From assembly GCF_018334155.1 (NCBI RefSeq), contig NZ_JAGXTP010000001.1:1798001-1862000 (forward strand): a stretch of DNA of 64,000 bases, written 5' to 3'. Below the pieces are notes generated by a model. It was not told the origin of the DNA. It ran no database searches and saw only the letters and a list, made by a program, of their open reading frames with translations. Below, one piece after another: positions 46,193 through 55,198 of this stretch (the first letter of the stretch is position 1; every line of letters begins with the position of its first letter). A program made the translations under genes and the position numbers. The stretch comes from Devosia litorisediminis (GTDB lineage Bacteria > Pseudomonadota > Alphaproteobacteria > Rhizobiales > Devosiaceae).

Positions 46193-46229
46193 GCTCTTCC
46201 CGGCCCAGCCAGGGCCATTTGGGAAGAGC
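46193..46229. other. Stem-loop behind the small ORF
   Basis: GCTCTTCCC (46193-46201) pairs with GGGAAGAGC (46221-46229), with an inner GGCCC/GGGCC helix. It touches the stop codon of the minus-strand small ORF. No T-run follows. Confidence 0.5.
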
Positions 46230-46327
46230 TAGCGGGCGTTTGCGCCGGCCGCCATGAAGGCGGCCGCAGCCACTGCACTGCCGGCGAGCGAGGCTCCAAC
46301 CATTGCAACAGTGTACAGAGACTGCAT
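46229..46327 (-). CDS. Candidate 32-residue alanine-rich membrane peptide
   Basis: An ORF from ATG at 46327 gives a 32-residue peptide with one hydrophobic, alanine-rich segment (VAMVGASLAGSAVAAAAFMA) and a short polar end. AAGGGCAAGGGA precedes the ATG, and a stable stem-loop starts at its stop. It lies in the otherwise empty 415-base gap between alaC and the glycosyltransferase. I do not recognise a family; the call rests on start, ribosome site and hairpin only. Confidence 0.4.
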   Translation of the reverse strand: MQSLYTVAMVGASLAGSAVAAAAFMAAGANAR

Positions 46328-46468
46328 GTCCCTTGCCCTTCGAATGCGATTTTTGTATTGAAATGAGCTATCAATAGAGCCGTTCATAATTCCTCGTCGA
46401 GGACTTGTAAATGGCGCGCCGGACGCCAACCTTGGGCTCCATGGCTGCCACACGGTGAGGTTAGACAC

Positions 46469-47788
46469 TTGAAGCGCATTGCCCTTGTCACGATCGGCAC
46501 GCAGGGCGACGTTCAACCCTATCTTGCTCTGGCCATTGAGCTAAAAGAGCGCGGCTACTCCGTCGTTCTGGGTGCGTCCGAAGAATTTCAGGGCATGGTC
46601 GAAGGCTATGGCATCGAGTTCCACACGTTGGGACCATCGATCCAGTCGTTCATGACGCAACAGCGCTTCGAGAATGCGATGAGCCAGTCCATGCTCATCA
46701 ATGGCCCTTCCCTGTTGCGGCAGGGCCAACAGATCGTGGACACTGCGGCGCGCCACGCCTGGCAGATGTGTCAGGGCGCCGACATGCTGATCCTGAACAT
46801 GAACACCAGCTTTGGCATCGACATTGCCGAAGCGCTGCGCATTCCGGCGATCATGGTGGCGCTGCAGCCGCTCAACTCGACCAGCGAATTTCCGCTGTGC
46901 ATGTATTATGGCGGCGATTTCGGCCCGGCCTTCAACCGCCTGAGCTATACCGCCATGACGGTGCAGCAGATCTATTACAACCTGCCGCGCAACAAGCTGC
47001 GGCGCGAGCTGATGGGACTGGATTCGCGCAAGAAGGGTGGCTTCTTCCGCAATACCGATGGCACCTCGCTGGTAACGCTGTATCCCTATTCGCCCGTGGT
47101 TTCACCCCGCCCACGCGACTGGCCCAAAAGCGCCATCGTCACCGGGTACTGGCAACTCAAGGACCGCTCCGACTGGCAGCCTTCGGCAGAATTCCAGAAA
47201 TTCCTCTCCGAGGGTGAGGCGCCGGTCTATATCGGCTTTGGCTCGATGCCATTCGGGGCCGAGCGCAATACCAAGATCCTCAAGGAAGCCGTGGCGATGT
47301 GGGGCGGCCGCGCCGTGGTTGCCCGCGGCTGGGGCGGCATCAATCCCAAGGATCTGCCCGACACCATCTTTGCCATCGAAAAGGCGCCGCACGACAAGCT
47401 GTTCAAATATGTGTCGGCCGTGGTGCATCATGGCGGCGCGGGCACAACGTCGGCAGGCCTGCATCTGGGCCGTCCGACATTTGTCGTTCCGCAATTGGTG
47501 GACCAACCCTATTGGGGCCGCCGCGTCTATGAGCTGGGCTGCGGGCCCAAGCCGGTCCGTCTTCGCAAGCTGACATCGGAAATTCTGGCTGGCGCACTGG
47601 GCGATCTGAGCACCAATCCGGAATACCGGCGCAATGCCACCGATGTCGCCGAAAAGCTGCAAGCCGAAGAGGGTACCGACAAGGCAATCAAGGTGATTGA
47701 ACGCGTGATGGCCAATTATGTGCCGCGTACGGTCAAGGCCAAGAAGCCCAAAAAGGTCAAAAAGCCCGTGCTCAAGCGCGTCAGCTAA
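46469..47788 (+). CDS. Glycosyltransferase, UGT/sterol-glucosyltransferase-like family
   Basis: A 439-residue GT-B enzyme. The N-terminal IALVTIGTQGDVQPYLALAI is the family mark, and the C-terminal nucleotide-sugar site is seen as VSAVVHHGGAGTTSAGLHLG followed by PTFVVPQLVDQPYWGRRVYE. The start is TTG at 46469 with GAGG upstream. It ends in a lysine-rich tail (KAKKPKKVKKPVLKRVS), which could bind acidic membranes. A lipid acceptor is likely but unproven. Confidence 0.88.
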   Translation: MKRIALVTIGTQGDVQPYLALAIELKERGYSVVLGASEEFQGMVEGYGIEFHTLGPSIQSFMTQQRFENAMSQSMLINGPSLLRQGQQIVDTAARHAWQMCQGADMLILNMNTSFGIDIAEALRIPAIMVALQPLNSTSEFPLCMYYGGDFGPAFNRLSYTAMTVQQIYYNLPRNKLRRELMGLDSRKKGGFFRNTDGTSLVTLYPYSPVVSPRPRDWPKSAIVTGYWQLKDRSDWQPSAEFQKFLSEGEAPVYIGFGSMPFGAERNTKILKEAVAMWGGRAVVARGWGGINPKDLPDTIFAIEKAPHDKLFKYVSAVVHHGGAGTTSAGLHLGRPTFVVPQLVDQPYWGRRVYELGCGPKPVRLRKLTSEILAGALGDLSTNPEYRRNATDVAEKLQAEEGTDKAIKVIERVMANYVPRTVKAKKPKKVKKPVLKRVS

Positions 47789-47792
47789 ACCG

Positions 47793-48431
47793 CTAGCGGC
47801 GCACCAGCATGGTCGCCGTACCGGCGATCAGTGCCGGACCAAATACGGCTACAGCAAACCCCATTACCATCGGACCGATACCGGCGTCGAACCAGGCCAG
47901 GACCAGGAGCCCTGCCCCGGCCAGAAACACCGCGCCGCCTGCGGCGCGATGCACGATGGTCCAGGCGCGATCGCCGGCAATCGGCCAAGGCATACGCATG
48001 CCTGCATAGGTATGCCGTTCGGCTTCGTAGAGCACCACGCCGAGCAGCAGCAGGGTCAGCCCCAGCCCCAACCCGGTAAAGCGGATCAGATCAAGATCAG
48101 AGCCAAAGCCGTTGAGCAGCAGGCCCAGCTGGGTCGTGGTGATGATGGCCAGCACCAGAGAGAGCGCCGGATCAAGGATGTGCTGGGATTTGGCGAACTG
48201 GTTTTTGGTGAACAGCCGGCCCATGACGAAAAACACCACCAGCAGCAGCACCGACAAGCCCGGTCCGACCGCCAGCGCGAAATCGCGCGGCCATTGCCAG
48301 AGAGGTGTACCCCCTGACCAGCGGGCGACGAACAGGAAATCGGCGGGCACGCGGAACAGGGCCACGCCGGTAATGGCGAGGGTGACAGCGGCCAGAAGCA
48401 GGTGGAAACGGGTAACGAGGCTGTTCATCAC
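47793..48431 (-). CDS. SdpI/DUF1648-like membrane protein
   Basis: A 212-residue protein with six hydrophobic segments. The N-terminal part (VPADFLFVARWSGGTPLWQW) resembles DUF1648, and the later DRAWTIVHRAAGGAVFLAGA resembles the SdpI signature. SdpI proteins give immunity to toxic peptides in Bacillus; most members are uncharacterised. It is convergent with the glycosyltransferase, with 4 bases between. Confidence 0.65.
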   Translation of the reverse strand: MMNSLVTRFHLLLAAVTLAITGVALFRVPADFLFVARWSGGTPLWQWPRDFALAVGPGLSVLLLVVFFVMGRLFTKNQFAKSQHILDPALSLVLAIITTTQLGLLLNGFGSDLDLIRFTGLGLGLTLLLLGVVLYEAERHTYAGMRMPWPIAGDRAWTIVHRAAGGAVFLAGAGLLVLAWFDAGIGPMVMGFAVAVFGPALIAGTATMLVRR

Positions 48432-48528
48432 GCTCAGATAGGCAAAGGCATCAACAATGTCAGCGTGCGCCCGTCAGAATAATGCGGCTCCGACGCGATC
48501 GGAGACGGCATGGCCGGCCACAGACACG

Positions 48529-48555
48529 AAAAAAGGGCCGGTTTCCCGGCCCTTT
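48529..48555 (-). terminator. Intrinsic terminator of rplM-rpsI
   Basis: AAAGGGCCGG, TTTC, CCGGCCCTTT forms a 10-bp stem with a T-run on the minus strand, 24 bases after the rpsI stop. Confidence 0.9.
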
Positions 48556-48578
48556 CTGCAAATTCGATAATCGCAAGC

Positions 48579-49061
48579 TTAGCGCTTGGAGAACTGGAAG
48601 GACTTGCGGGCCTTGGCCTTGCCGTACTTCTTGCGTTCCACAACGCGGCTGTCGCGAGTCAGGAAGCCGCCCTTCTTGAGGACTGGGCGCAGGGCTGGCT
48701 CAAAGTAGTTGAGCGCCTTGGAGATGCCGTGACGTACAGCGCCAGCCTGGCCGGACAGACCGCCGCCGGCAACAGTAACGACAACGTCGTACTGGTCGGT
48801 GCGCTCGGTCGCCACGATTGGCTGCTTGACGATCAGCTGCAACACTGGACGGGCAAAGTACTTGGCAAATTCGCGGCCATTGACCGTGACAGTGCCCTTG
48901 CCTGGCTTGATCCAAACGCGTGCAACAGCGTTCTTGCGCTTGCCGGTTGCGTAGGCACGGCCCTGTGCGTCGAGCTTCTGTTCATGCACGGGTGCAGTGT
49001 TGACAGCAGGAGCGACAGTGGTGGTGCCGAGGTCTTCGAGGGAGTTGATGGTTTCAGCCAT
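48579..49061 (-). CDS. rpsI: 30S ribosomal protein S9
   Basis: A 160-residue S9. It has an alanine-rich N-terminal extension of about 30 residues, usual in alphaproteobacteria, then [20 protein letters not shown]. It ends with [20 protein letters not shown] and the universal terminal KR. It begins 2 bases after the rplM stop. Confidence 0.98.
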   Translation of the reverse strand: MAETINSLEDLGTTTVAPAVNTAPVHEQKLDAQGRAYATGKRKNAVARVWIKPGKGTVTVNGREFAKYFARPVLQLIVKQPIVATERTDQYDVVVTVAGGGLSGQAGAVRHGISKALNYFEPALRPVLKKGGFLTRDSRVVERKKYGKAKARKSFQFSKR

Positions 49062-49062
49062 A

Positions 49063-49527
49063 TTACTTCACCCGCACATTCTTGGAGTTCATCGCAGCGA
49101 CATCCAGCTTGGCTGGGTTCTGCGCTTCGTGGGGATGCTCGGCGCCAGCATAGACGCGGAGATTCTTCAGCTGCGCGCGGGTCAGCGGACCACCAGGCAT
49201 CATGCGACGCACGGCGTTCTCAAGCACGCGCTCAGGGAAACGACCCTCGAGCAGATCGCGGGCGGAACGTTCCTTGATGCCGCCGGCAAAACCGGTGTGC
49301 CAGTAGAACTTGTGCTGGTCGAGCTTGCGACCGGTCAGCTTCACCTTGTCGGCATTGATGACAACGATGTTGTCGCCCATGTCCATGTGCGGGGTGAAGG
49401 TTGGCTTGTGCTTGCCGCGCAGACGCGAGGCAATGATCGAAGCAACGCGACCCACGACGAGGCCTTCGGCGTCGATCAGGATCCACTTCTTTTCGATCTC
49501 GCTCGGTTTTGCCGAGTAAGTGCTCAT
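49063..49527 (-). CDS. rplM: 50S ribosomal protein L13
   Basis: A 154-residue L13. It has [20 protein letters not shown], then [33 protein letters not shown] and [23 protein letters not shown] at 49527 gives normal length; the frame extends upstream to 49584 without support. Co-transcribed with rpsI. Confidence 0.98.
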   Translation of the reverse strand: MSTYSAKPSEIEKKWILIDAEGLVVGRVASIIASRLRGKHKPTFTPHMDMGDNIVVINADKVKLTGRKLDQHKFYWHTGFAGGIKERSARDLLEGRFPERVLENAVRRMMPGGPLTRAQLKNLRVYAGAEHPHEAQNPAKLDVAAMNSKNVRVK

Positions 49528-49629
49528 GCTTGAATTCCCTAAATCTCTGGGGTGACCGGCTCTCTCCGGTGGAGAAAGCGGCACGTTCGGTGGTCCGTGT
49601 ATGGGGGATTCCGCATCCCGTCAATAGCC

Positions 49630-49652
49630 TTGATTTTATGCATCAAAATCAA
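49630..49652. repeat. AT-rich inverted repeat upstream of rplM
   Basis: TTGATTTT and AAAATCAA are separated by 7 bases. A second dyad, CGGTA, TTATAT, TACCG, lies at 49666-49681. Both lie between the end of ctaA and rplM, where rplM transcription must start. Confidence 0.5.
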
Positions 49653-49696
49653 TGACTTGCAGCAACGGTATTATATTACCGCATCAAATGCAGGGT

Positions 49697-50770
49697 TCAA
49701 GATGCGGTTCGGTGGGCGCGGCGCATGTCGGCGATATAGGCGATGATGACGCCGGCCAGCATGAAGGCCAGGGCCTGATGGCCAACGGCCAGCGAAATCG
49801 GCACCGCCATGAGTAGCGTACCAATGCCCAGCACGACCTGCAGCAGCACCAGAATGGCCAGACGCGGCAGCCAGCCATGCACCCCGGCAAAGCCACCGGC
49901 GTCGCGCTGCTGATAGAGCATGACCGCGACGTAAGCGACGATGACATAGGCGATGGTGCGGTGAATGAACTGCACGGTCAGCGCGTTCTCGAACAGGTTC
50001 TTCCAGCCCGGCTGCATGGCGCCCAGCCCCTGCGGGACAAGCGCACCATCCATCAGCGGCCAGGTATTGTAGCCCATGCCAGCGTCGAGGCCGGCGACAA
50101 ACGCCCCTGCCCCGATCTGCAGGATGATCAGGCCGAGCAGCACGACGGCCCAGCCCATATTGCGCTGTGGCGCCAGCCCGGTGACGCGCCCCGGCTCAAG
50201 TGAGCGCGGCACGTAGATCAGGGCAATAAAGAGCAAGGAGGCGGCGGTCAGATGCGCGGCGAGGCGGTATTGCGAGACCGAGGTCAACTCGCTGAGGCCC
50301 GAGGAAACCATCCACCAGCCCAGGGCGCCCTGAAATCCGCCCAGCACGAACAGGCCGAACAGTGGCCAGGCCAGTTGCGGGGTGAAGCGCTTCTGCGCCA
50401 GGAACACCACGAACGGAATGAGGAAGGCCACGCCAAGCAGGCGCCCGAGCAGGCGATGGACGAATTCCCAGAAGAAGATGACCTTGAAGTCATCCAGGCT
50501 CATCCAGCTATTGTTCACTTCGTATTGCGGGATCTGCTTATAGGCATCGAACTCGGCCTGCCACTGCGCATCATTGAGCGGCGGGATGGTGCCCGAGATC
50601 GGCTTCCAGCTGGTAATGGACAGACCGGACTCGGTAAGCCGGGTAATGCCGCCGACGACCACCATGAGCAGCACCATGGCCGCCATGGCGTAAAGCCAGA
50701 TGCGTACCGGGCGAAGCCGGTCACTGGCGTAATTGGTCTGACTGCGTGCGGCATTGTGGACGGTGGTCAC
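49697..50770 (-). CDS. ctaA: Heme A synthase
   Basis: A 357-residue COX15/CtaA protein that oxidises heme O to heme A for aa3-type oxidase. Eight membrane helices are visible. The heme-ligand histidines appear in FFWEFVHRLLGRLLGVAF, RLAAHLTAASLLFIA and VQFIHRTIAYVIVAYV, and GGITRLTESGLSITSWKPIS is the usual N-terminal mark. The start is GTG at 50770, with GGGAAA upstream. Confidence 0.95.
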   Translation of the reverse strand: MTTVHNAARSQTNYASDRLRPVRIWLYAMAAMVLLMVVVGGITRLTESGLSITSWKPISGTIPPLNDAQWQAEFDAYKQIPQYEVNNSWMSLDDFKVIFFWEFVHRLLGRLLGVAFLIPFVVFLAQKRFTPQLAWPLFGLFVLGGFQGALGWWMVSSGLSELTSVSQYRLAAHLTAASLLFIALIYVPRSLEPGRVTGLAPQRNMGWAVVLLGLIILQIGAGAFVAGLDAGMGYNTWPLMDGALVPQGLGAMQPGWKNLFENALTVQFIHRTIAYVIVAYVAVMLYQQRDAGGFAGVHGWLPRLAILVLLQVVLGIGTLLMAVPISLAVGHQALAFMLAGVIIAYIADMRRAHRTAS

Positions 50771-50839
50771 GGCATTTTCCCGGTGTCGGTCAACGGGTCA
50801 GAGTGGTATGCCGCTAGCAGTTCCCTCGCAATAGGCGCG

Positions 50840-51055
50840 ATGCCGCACATGACGCAGCGTAACCGCAAGTTGATCGGTGTCTTCCTCATCTTGGGGTCGA
50901 TCATCGCCTGGCTGTCGATCTTTACCTCGGTCTATCTGGCGTTTCCGCCCGATCTGCCGATCTGGATCCTGATGCCGTACTTTATTGTCGCAGGCATGGG
51001 CTGGCTCTATCCGGCCATGGCAATTATCCGCTGGATGTCCAAGCCCGACGCCTGA
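50840..51055 (+). CDS. DUF2842 family small membrane protein
   Basis: A 71-residue protein with two hydrophobic segments (LIGVFLILGSIIAWLSIFTS and LMPYFIVAGMGWLYPAMAII) and the family start MTQRNRKL. Members are restricted to alphaproteobacteria and unassigned. The start may be 50840 or 50849. It is divergent from ctaA and ends one base before the convergent deacetylase gene. Confidence 0.8.
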   Translation: MPHMTQRNRKLIGVFLILGSIIAWLSIFTSVYLAFPPDLPIWILMPYFIVAGMGWLYPAMAIIRWMSKPDA

Positions 51056-52096
51056 TCAGCCGGTCAGCTTGCCCATCAGCGAGAAGATCGCGCCCGTCGC
51101 AAAGACATCGACATAGCGACGCGACTGGAAATAGCCGTTGAGCGATACGCGCGGCAGCGCGAACGGGTCCTGGGCATGACGCTTGTAGAGCCCGCCGGGC
51201 CGTGTGGTGACGGCCGATGAGAAACCCGATTCCCGCGCCAGTGCGAACTCGCGTGCCCCCGCCGAGAGCGGCCCGCCCAAGGGGTAGGAGAAGTGCGCCG
51301 GCCGCTGGCCGAACTGGGCGTGCAGGATTTCTGCCGATTTGTTGATTTCGTTGCGCGCCTGATCAAGCGGCAGTTTGGCCAGTTCGTAATGATGGACGGT
51401 ATGGGCACCGATGGTGCACAGCGACTCGCCGGCAAAATGGCGCAGTTCGGGCCAGTCCATGATCAGGTCACGGCACTGCTGATCCAGATCATAGCCATAG
51501 GCGGCGGCGAATTTGCGCAGCAGCGCGATGCGCTCGTCTTCGGGCATCTTGCGCATCTGCCAGTAGAGCGTGTCAAAGGCCGCCTGCTTCTGGCTGGTGG
51601 TGCGGGTGTCGACATAGTCGGTCTCGCCATCCACCGTCATGGCAATCGCCTGTTGGCGGCTGATGATGTCCTCAATGGCCTGCCACCAAAGCTCGCCCAC
51701 CCCATCGACCAGTGCAGTCGGAACATAGAGGGTGAACGGGGCTTCCTGGCGCCGCAGGATGGGCAGCGCGTATTTCAGGTTGTCCTTATAGGCATCGTCG
51801 AATGTCAGAACGACGAAGGGCCGCCCCTTTTTGGGTGCCGCGAGGCGCTCCAGCGCCTCATCCATGCTGACAATGTCGATATCGAGATCGCGCAGGCGTT
51901 CAATGACATATTCAAGAAAGCTAGGCTCGACCTGCAGTATGGCGTTAGGCGAGAAATCTGCCGGGGTATCGGGCAAGACGCGATGCAGGGTGAAGATCAC
52001 CCCCCGCGACTGCGACAGCCTGCGCAGCAGACCTGGCAATCCGGACAGCCAGATCAGCTCGAACATGGTGCGGATAACCGCATACTTGGCGGACAT
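51056..52096 (-). CDS. Polysaccharide deacetylase family protein
   Basis: A 346-residue carbohydrate esterase 4-type protein. The metal motif is VVLTFDDAYKDNLKYALPIL (Asp pair), then IGAHTVHHYELAKL (HxxxxH-type) and FSYPLGGPLSAGA. It could remove N- or O-acetyl groups from an exported polysaccharide. It lies 12 bases after the Wzz/ExoP-like gene in the same operon, so it probably acts on that polymer. Confidence 0.88.
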   Translation of the reverse strand: MSAKYAVIRTMFELIWLSGLPGLLRRLSQSRGVIFTLHRVLPDTPADFSPNAILQVEPSFLEYVIERLRDLDIDIVSMDEALERLAAPKKGRPFVVLTFDDAYKDNLKYALPILRRQEAPFTLYVPTALVDGVGELWWQAIEDIISRQQAIAMTVDGETDYVDTRTTSQKQAAFDTLYWQMRKMPEDERIALLRKFAAAYGYDLDQQCRDLIMDWPELRHFAGESLCTIGAHTVHHYELAKLPLDQARNEINKSAEILHAQFGQRPAHFSYPLGGPLSAGAREFALARESGFSSAVTTRPGGLYKRHAQDPFALPRVSLNGYFQSRRYVDVFATGAIFSLMGKLTG

Positions 52097-52108
52097 CAGA
52101 GGCTCCGA

Positions 52109-54490
52109 TCAGGCGGCGACGCGGGTCGCCCCCTGTGCAACTTCAACGGTGTCGAAGCCTGCTTCGATCAGTTGCGTGCGCGTATCGGCGACGGCAGTGC
52201 TGTCGTCCTTGGCATCTGCCACCAGCACCACGCGACCGTTGAGCCCGGCAAACATGGGCAGGGTTGAGTTCATGCCAACCCGTCCCGTGAGCAGCACCAC
52301 GACCTCATAAATGTCGCCCAAGGCCTCGATCAGCGTTGCGGGCTTGCTGGATTTGCGTGCGATTGAGCGGCCTGTACCCCAGGGGATTTCGGCGAAGCTG
52401 TTGTCGGCAGACTTGTGCACGACTTCACCGAAGCTGGCGACATCCATGCTCAAATCCGTCAGTCCCACGTCATCGCCGATGCGGGTACTGCCGGCATCGA
52501 CCAGGGCTACGCTCAGGCCGCGCGCCAGGGCGTCAGCAACAATCTCTTCGGCCACGGCTTCACATTCACCGTGCGAGCGATGCGCGGCCAGCAGCACCAG
52601 ATGGGAGCGGCCCAGCACCAGATCGCCGGTCAGCTCACTCATGCTGATCAAGCCCGGAATGGCCTCATCGGCTGGGGGCGCAATGGTAGCTGCCGTTGCT
52701 GGCATGGCGTCAACAACAGGCTTGGCCGGTGCGACTTCGACAACGTCTTCAGCGGCCAGCGCACGGATCAGGTCTTCATGGCTTGAAGCAGGCTTGTTGA
52801 CGGCCGCCGGTTCATCCCAGACAGGCTGCTGCCAGACGGGCTCGACCAAATCTGCTGTCTCGCCGAATTCATCAGTGGCAACCGGCTCCATTGCAGCCAA
52901 TGGCCCAACGGTCTCAACAGCATCGGCATGAGCCACGACCTCCTGGTCGAAGACGGGCTCGGCGGCTTCGTCAGTAACCGCATCATCCAACTGATCCCCA
53001 GCCGGGACCTCAAATTGCTGATCGGGCTCAAGCTCGGCTTCGGAGAACGGCACTTCGTCGAGTTCATCCTGCGCCCGAACCGGCGCACTGCCCTCAATGA
53101 TTGCACGCCCCGACATCAGTTCGGTGAAGACGATCAGGCCGATCTGGGTAGCAAGGGCGACAATGCCAACCGCCATCAGGATCAGGGCAGTCTTTGGCGA
53201 AGCAGGCGATACCGATGGCGCAGCAAGACTGACGACGCGCACATCAGGCAATGCCGAACTGGTCTCGGTGCGCGAGAATGCCTCGTTATAGCGCTGCAGG
53301 TAGCCTTCGAGCAAATCGCGCTGCGCCTTGGCCTCGCGCTGCAGCCCATCAAGGGTCACAGTATCCTGCGTCGCGGTGGATGCGGAGACCTTGGCGCTCG
53401 TCAAGTCAGCCTTGAGGGAGGTTTCCAGATCCGCTTCGATCTGGGCTTCGGCTTCGAGTGCATTGGCGACGCGCCGGCCTTCCAGAGCGATCTGATTGTC
53501 GAGCTCGTTGATCTGTGCGGTCAGCGCCCGAATGGTGGGGTGACTGGACAGCAGGGTTGCCGAACGCTGGGCCTTCTCGGCCTGCAGGGTGGCCTTATCT
53601 TCGCTCAGGCGCTGGATAACCACGGAATCGCGGACATCGGTCACGCCCTCAATGGACTGGCCGCGCTCAAGCATGCCGCGGATCATCTGAGCACGCGACA
53701 GAGCGGTGTTCTTGCGCTCCTGGGCGGCATTGATCTGGGTGGCGACAGCCGAGAGCTGCTGATCGAGCAGGCTGGTATTATTGCTGCCAGTGAAGAGATC
53801 ATTGTCGACCTTGAAACTGGCGACAGCCGTTTCGGCCTCTTTGACTACCCCGCGCAGACGCTCGATCTCGGCGCGCAGCCAGCTGGTGGCCTCGGCCGTA
53901 TCCGACAGGGAGAGCTGGGCACGACGGGCGACATGGGCATTGGCGACGGCGTTGGCGATATCGGCAGCGCGCTGTGGATCGGTCGAACGCACCAGCACCG
54001 AGATCAGACGGGAATCGCGCTCCTGAACAACGGTCAGGGCCTTGTTGAGATTTTTCAGCACCGTCTCATCAATGCTCACCGGGGTCGCCTTGCGACCCAG
54101 GAGCTGGGTGATGATGCTGATGGGCGACAGCCCGCTATTGGTGGAACCATTGAACTCGGGCACCGAGCGGAGATCCAATTCGTCGATCACCTTGAGCAGC
54201 GTGTCGCGCGACTGGATCAGTTCGATCTGACTGGATACCACCCCGGCATCGGTGCCGGAGGAAACAGGCGCCACCTCGTTGGACGCAAGCGAATACACGT
54301 TGCTGCGCGCTTCAACCAGAATGGATGCAGAGGACTCATAAAGACGCGGCACGAACAACAGCACAGCGAAGGTGACTGCCAGAAGAACCAGAGTGACCAG
54401 AATGATGCGCGGCAGACGCCGCACAACAGCACCAAGCACTGCGGCAACGTCGATCCGCGCGTCGCGCACGGCTGGTGACTCATAGGTCAT
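52109..54490 (-). CDS. Wzz/ExoP-like polysaccharide chain-length protein with degenerate kinase domain
   Basis: A 793-residue inner-membrane protein. After the start at 54490 (GAGGAA upstream) comes the Wzz domain with TM1 (IILVTLVLLAVTFAVLLFVP, near 30), a long coiled-coil region, then TM2 (TALILMAVGIVALATQIGLI, near 430). A low-complexity acidic stretch (about 470-610) follows. The C-terminal third resembles the CpsD/ExoP ATPase fold (LVLLAAHRSHGECEAVAEEI, then VSVALVDAG-like and VVVLLTGRVGMNS), but the Walker A GxxxxGKS/T is absent. It controls polymer length and export. Confidence 0.85.
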   Translation of the reverse strand: MTYESPAVRDARIDVAAVLGAVVRRLPRIILVTLVLLAVTFAVLLFVPRLYESSASILVEARSNVYSLASNEVAPVSSGTDAGVVSSQIELIQSRDTLLKVIDELDLRSVPEFNGSTNSGLSPISIITQLLGRKATPVSIDETVLKNLNKALTVVQERDSRLISVLVRSTDPQRAADIANAVANAHVARRAQLSLSDTAEATSWLRAEIERLRGVVKEAETAVASFKVDNDLFTGSNNTSLLDQQLSAVATQINAAQERKNTALSRAQMIRGMLERGQSIEGVTDVRDSVVIQRLSEDKATLQAEKAQRSATLLSSHPTIRALTAQINELDNQIALEGRRVANALEAEAQIEADLETSLKADLTSAKVSASTATQDTVTLDGLQREAKAQRDLLEGYLQRYNEAFSRTETSSALPDVRVVSLAAPSVSPASPKTALILMAVGIVALATQIGLIVFTELMSGRAIIEGSAPVRAQDELDEVPFSEAELEPDQQFEVPAGDQLDDAVTDEAAEPVFDQEVVAHADAVETVGPLAAMEPVATDEFGETADLVEPVWQQPVWDEPAAVNKPASSHEDLIRALAAEDVVEVAPAKPVVDAMPATAATIAPPADEAIPGLISMSELTGDLVLGRSHLVLLAAHRSHGECEAVAEEIVADALARGLSVALVDAGSTRIGDDVGLTDLSMDVASFGEVVHKSADNSFAEIPWGTGRSIARKSSKPATLIEALGDIYEVVVLLTGRVGMNSTLPMFAGLNGRVVLVADAKDDSTAVADTRTQLIEAGFDTVEVAQGATRVAA

Positions 54491-54641
54491 GGAAGTTCCT
54501 CGTTCTATGTCCTGATTTAATGTCACCGCGTGGTAAGCATTTGGTTAAACAACTCGCACTTCGCGAAATGCACGCGCAGCGAAGGGCTTTATTAACCATG
54601 GCAAGCCAGACTGCAGGCATCTCAAAACGCGCGGGATTGTT

Positions 54642-55193
54642 ATGCGTTGGTTACCCCTGCTCACCATTGTTCTGATGCTGCCGCTGGCGGCATGCGCAAC
54701 GACGCGCCCGGCAACCTATCTGGTGGAAACCCGAGGCCCGTATGACCTCGACACCGGCGACACGGTCAGGGTCACGGTCTATGGCGACGCCGAACTCACC
54801 GGCTCCTACAAGGTCGACGACAGTGGCGCGGTGGCGTTCCCGCTGGTTGGCCCGGTTCAGGTGCGCGGCACCACCACCAAAATGGCAGCAGCCAGCATCG
54901 CTTCGGCATTGGCCAATGGCTATATGCGCAACCCGGACGTAGCCGTGGAAGTCGCCGAATACCGACCGTTCTTTATTCAAGGCGAAATCGGCGCTGCCGG
55001 TCAGTTCCCCTATGTCTATGGCATGACAGTGCGCGCCGCGATCAGCACAGCGGGCGGTTTCACAGACACCGCCAATCGCAGCAATGCCGTGGTGTATCGC
55101 CGCCAGGGCGGCGAGATGGTCAAGGGTACGGTCAGCCTAGATTTCCCGATCTATCCCGGCGACACCATCGTGATTACAGAACGCTGGTTCTGA
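54642..55193 (+). CDS. Wza-like polysaccharide export lipoprotein
   Basis: A 183-residue outer-membrane lipoprotein. The signal is LLTIVLMLPLAACATTRP with lipobox LAAC. The poly-export domain is YDLDTGDTVRVTVYGDAELT, and a single SLBB-like part is FFIQGEIGAAGQFPYVYGMT. It is short for the family (Wza 379) but similar to other alphaproteobacterial versions. It is divergent from the Wzz/ExoP-like gene and starts the plus-strand EPS genes. Confidence 0.88.
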   Translation: MRWLPLLTIVLMLPLAACATTRPATYLVETRGPYDLDTGDTVRVTVYGDAELTGSYKVDDSGAVAFPLVGPVQVRGTTTKMAAASIASALANGYMRNPDVAVEVAEYRPFFIQGEIGAAGQFPYVYGMTVRAAISTAGGFTDTANRSNAVVYRRQGGEMVKGTVSLDFPIYPGDTIVITERWF

Positions 55194-55198
55194 CGGGC

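Noticed and set aside
46144..46374. 76-codon minus-strand frame in the alaC-glycosyltransferase gap
   Set aside because: It has no ribosome site and runs in a different frame from the candidate peptide; its composition looks random.
52928..54478. 516-codon open frame antisense to the Wzz/ExoP-like gene
   Set aside because: It mirrors a GC-rich coding region, its composition is rich in Gly, Gln, His and Arg, it has no recognisable domain, and the minus-strand gene is well supported.
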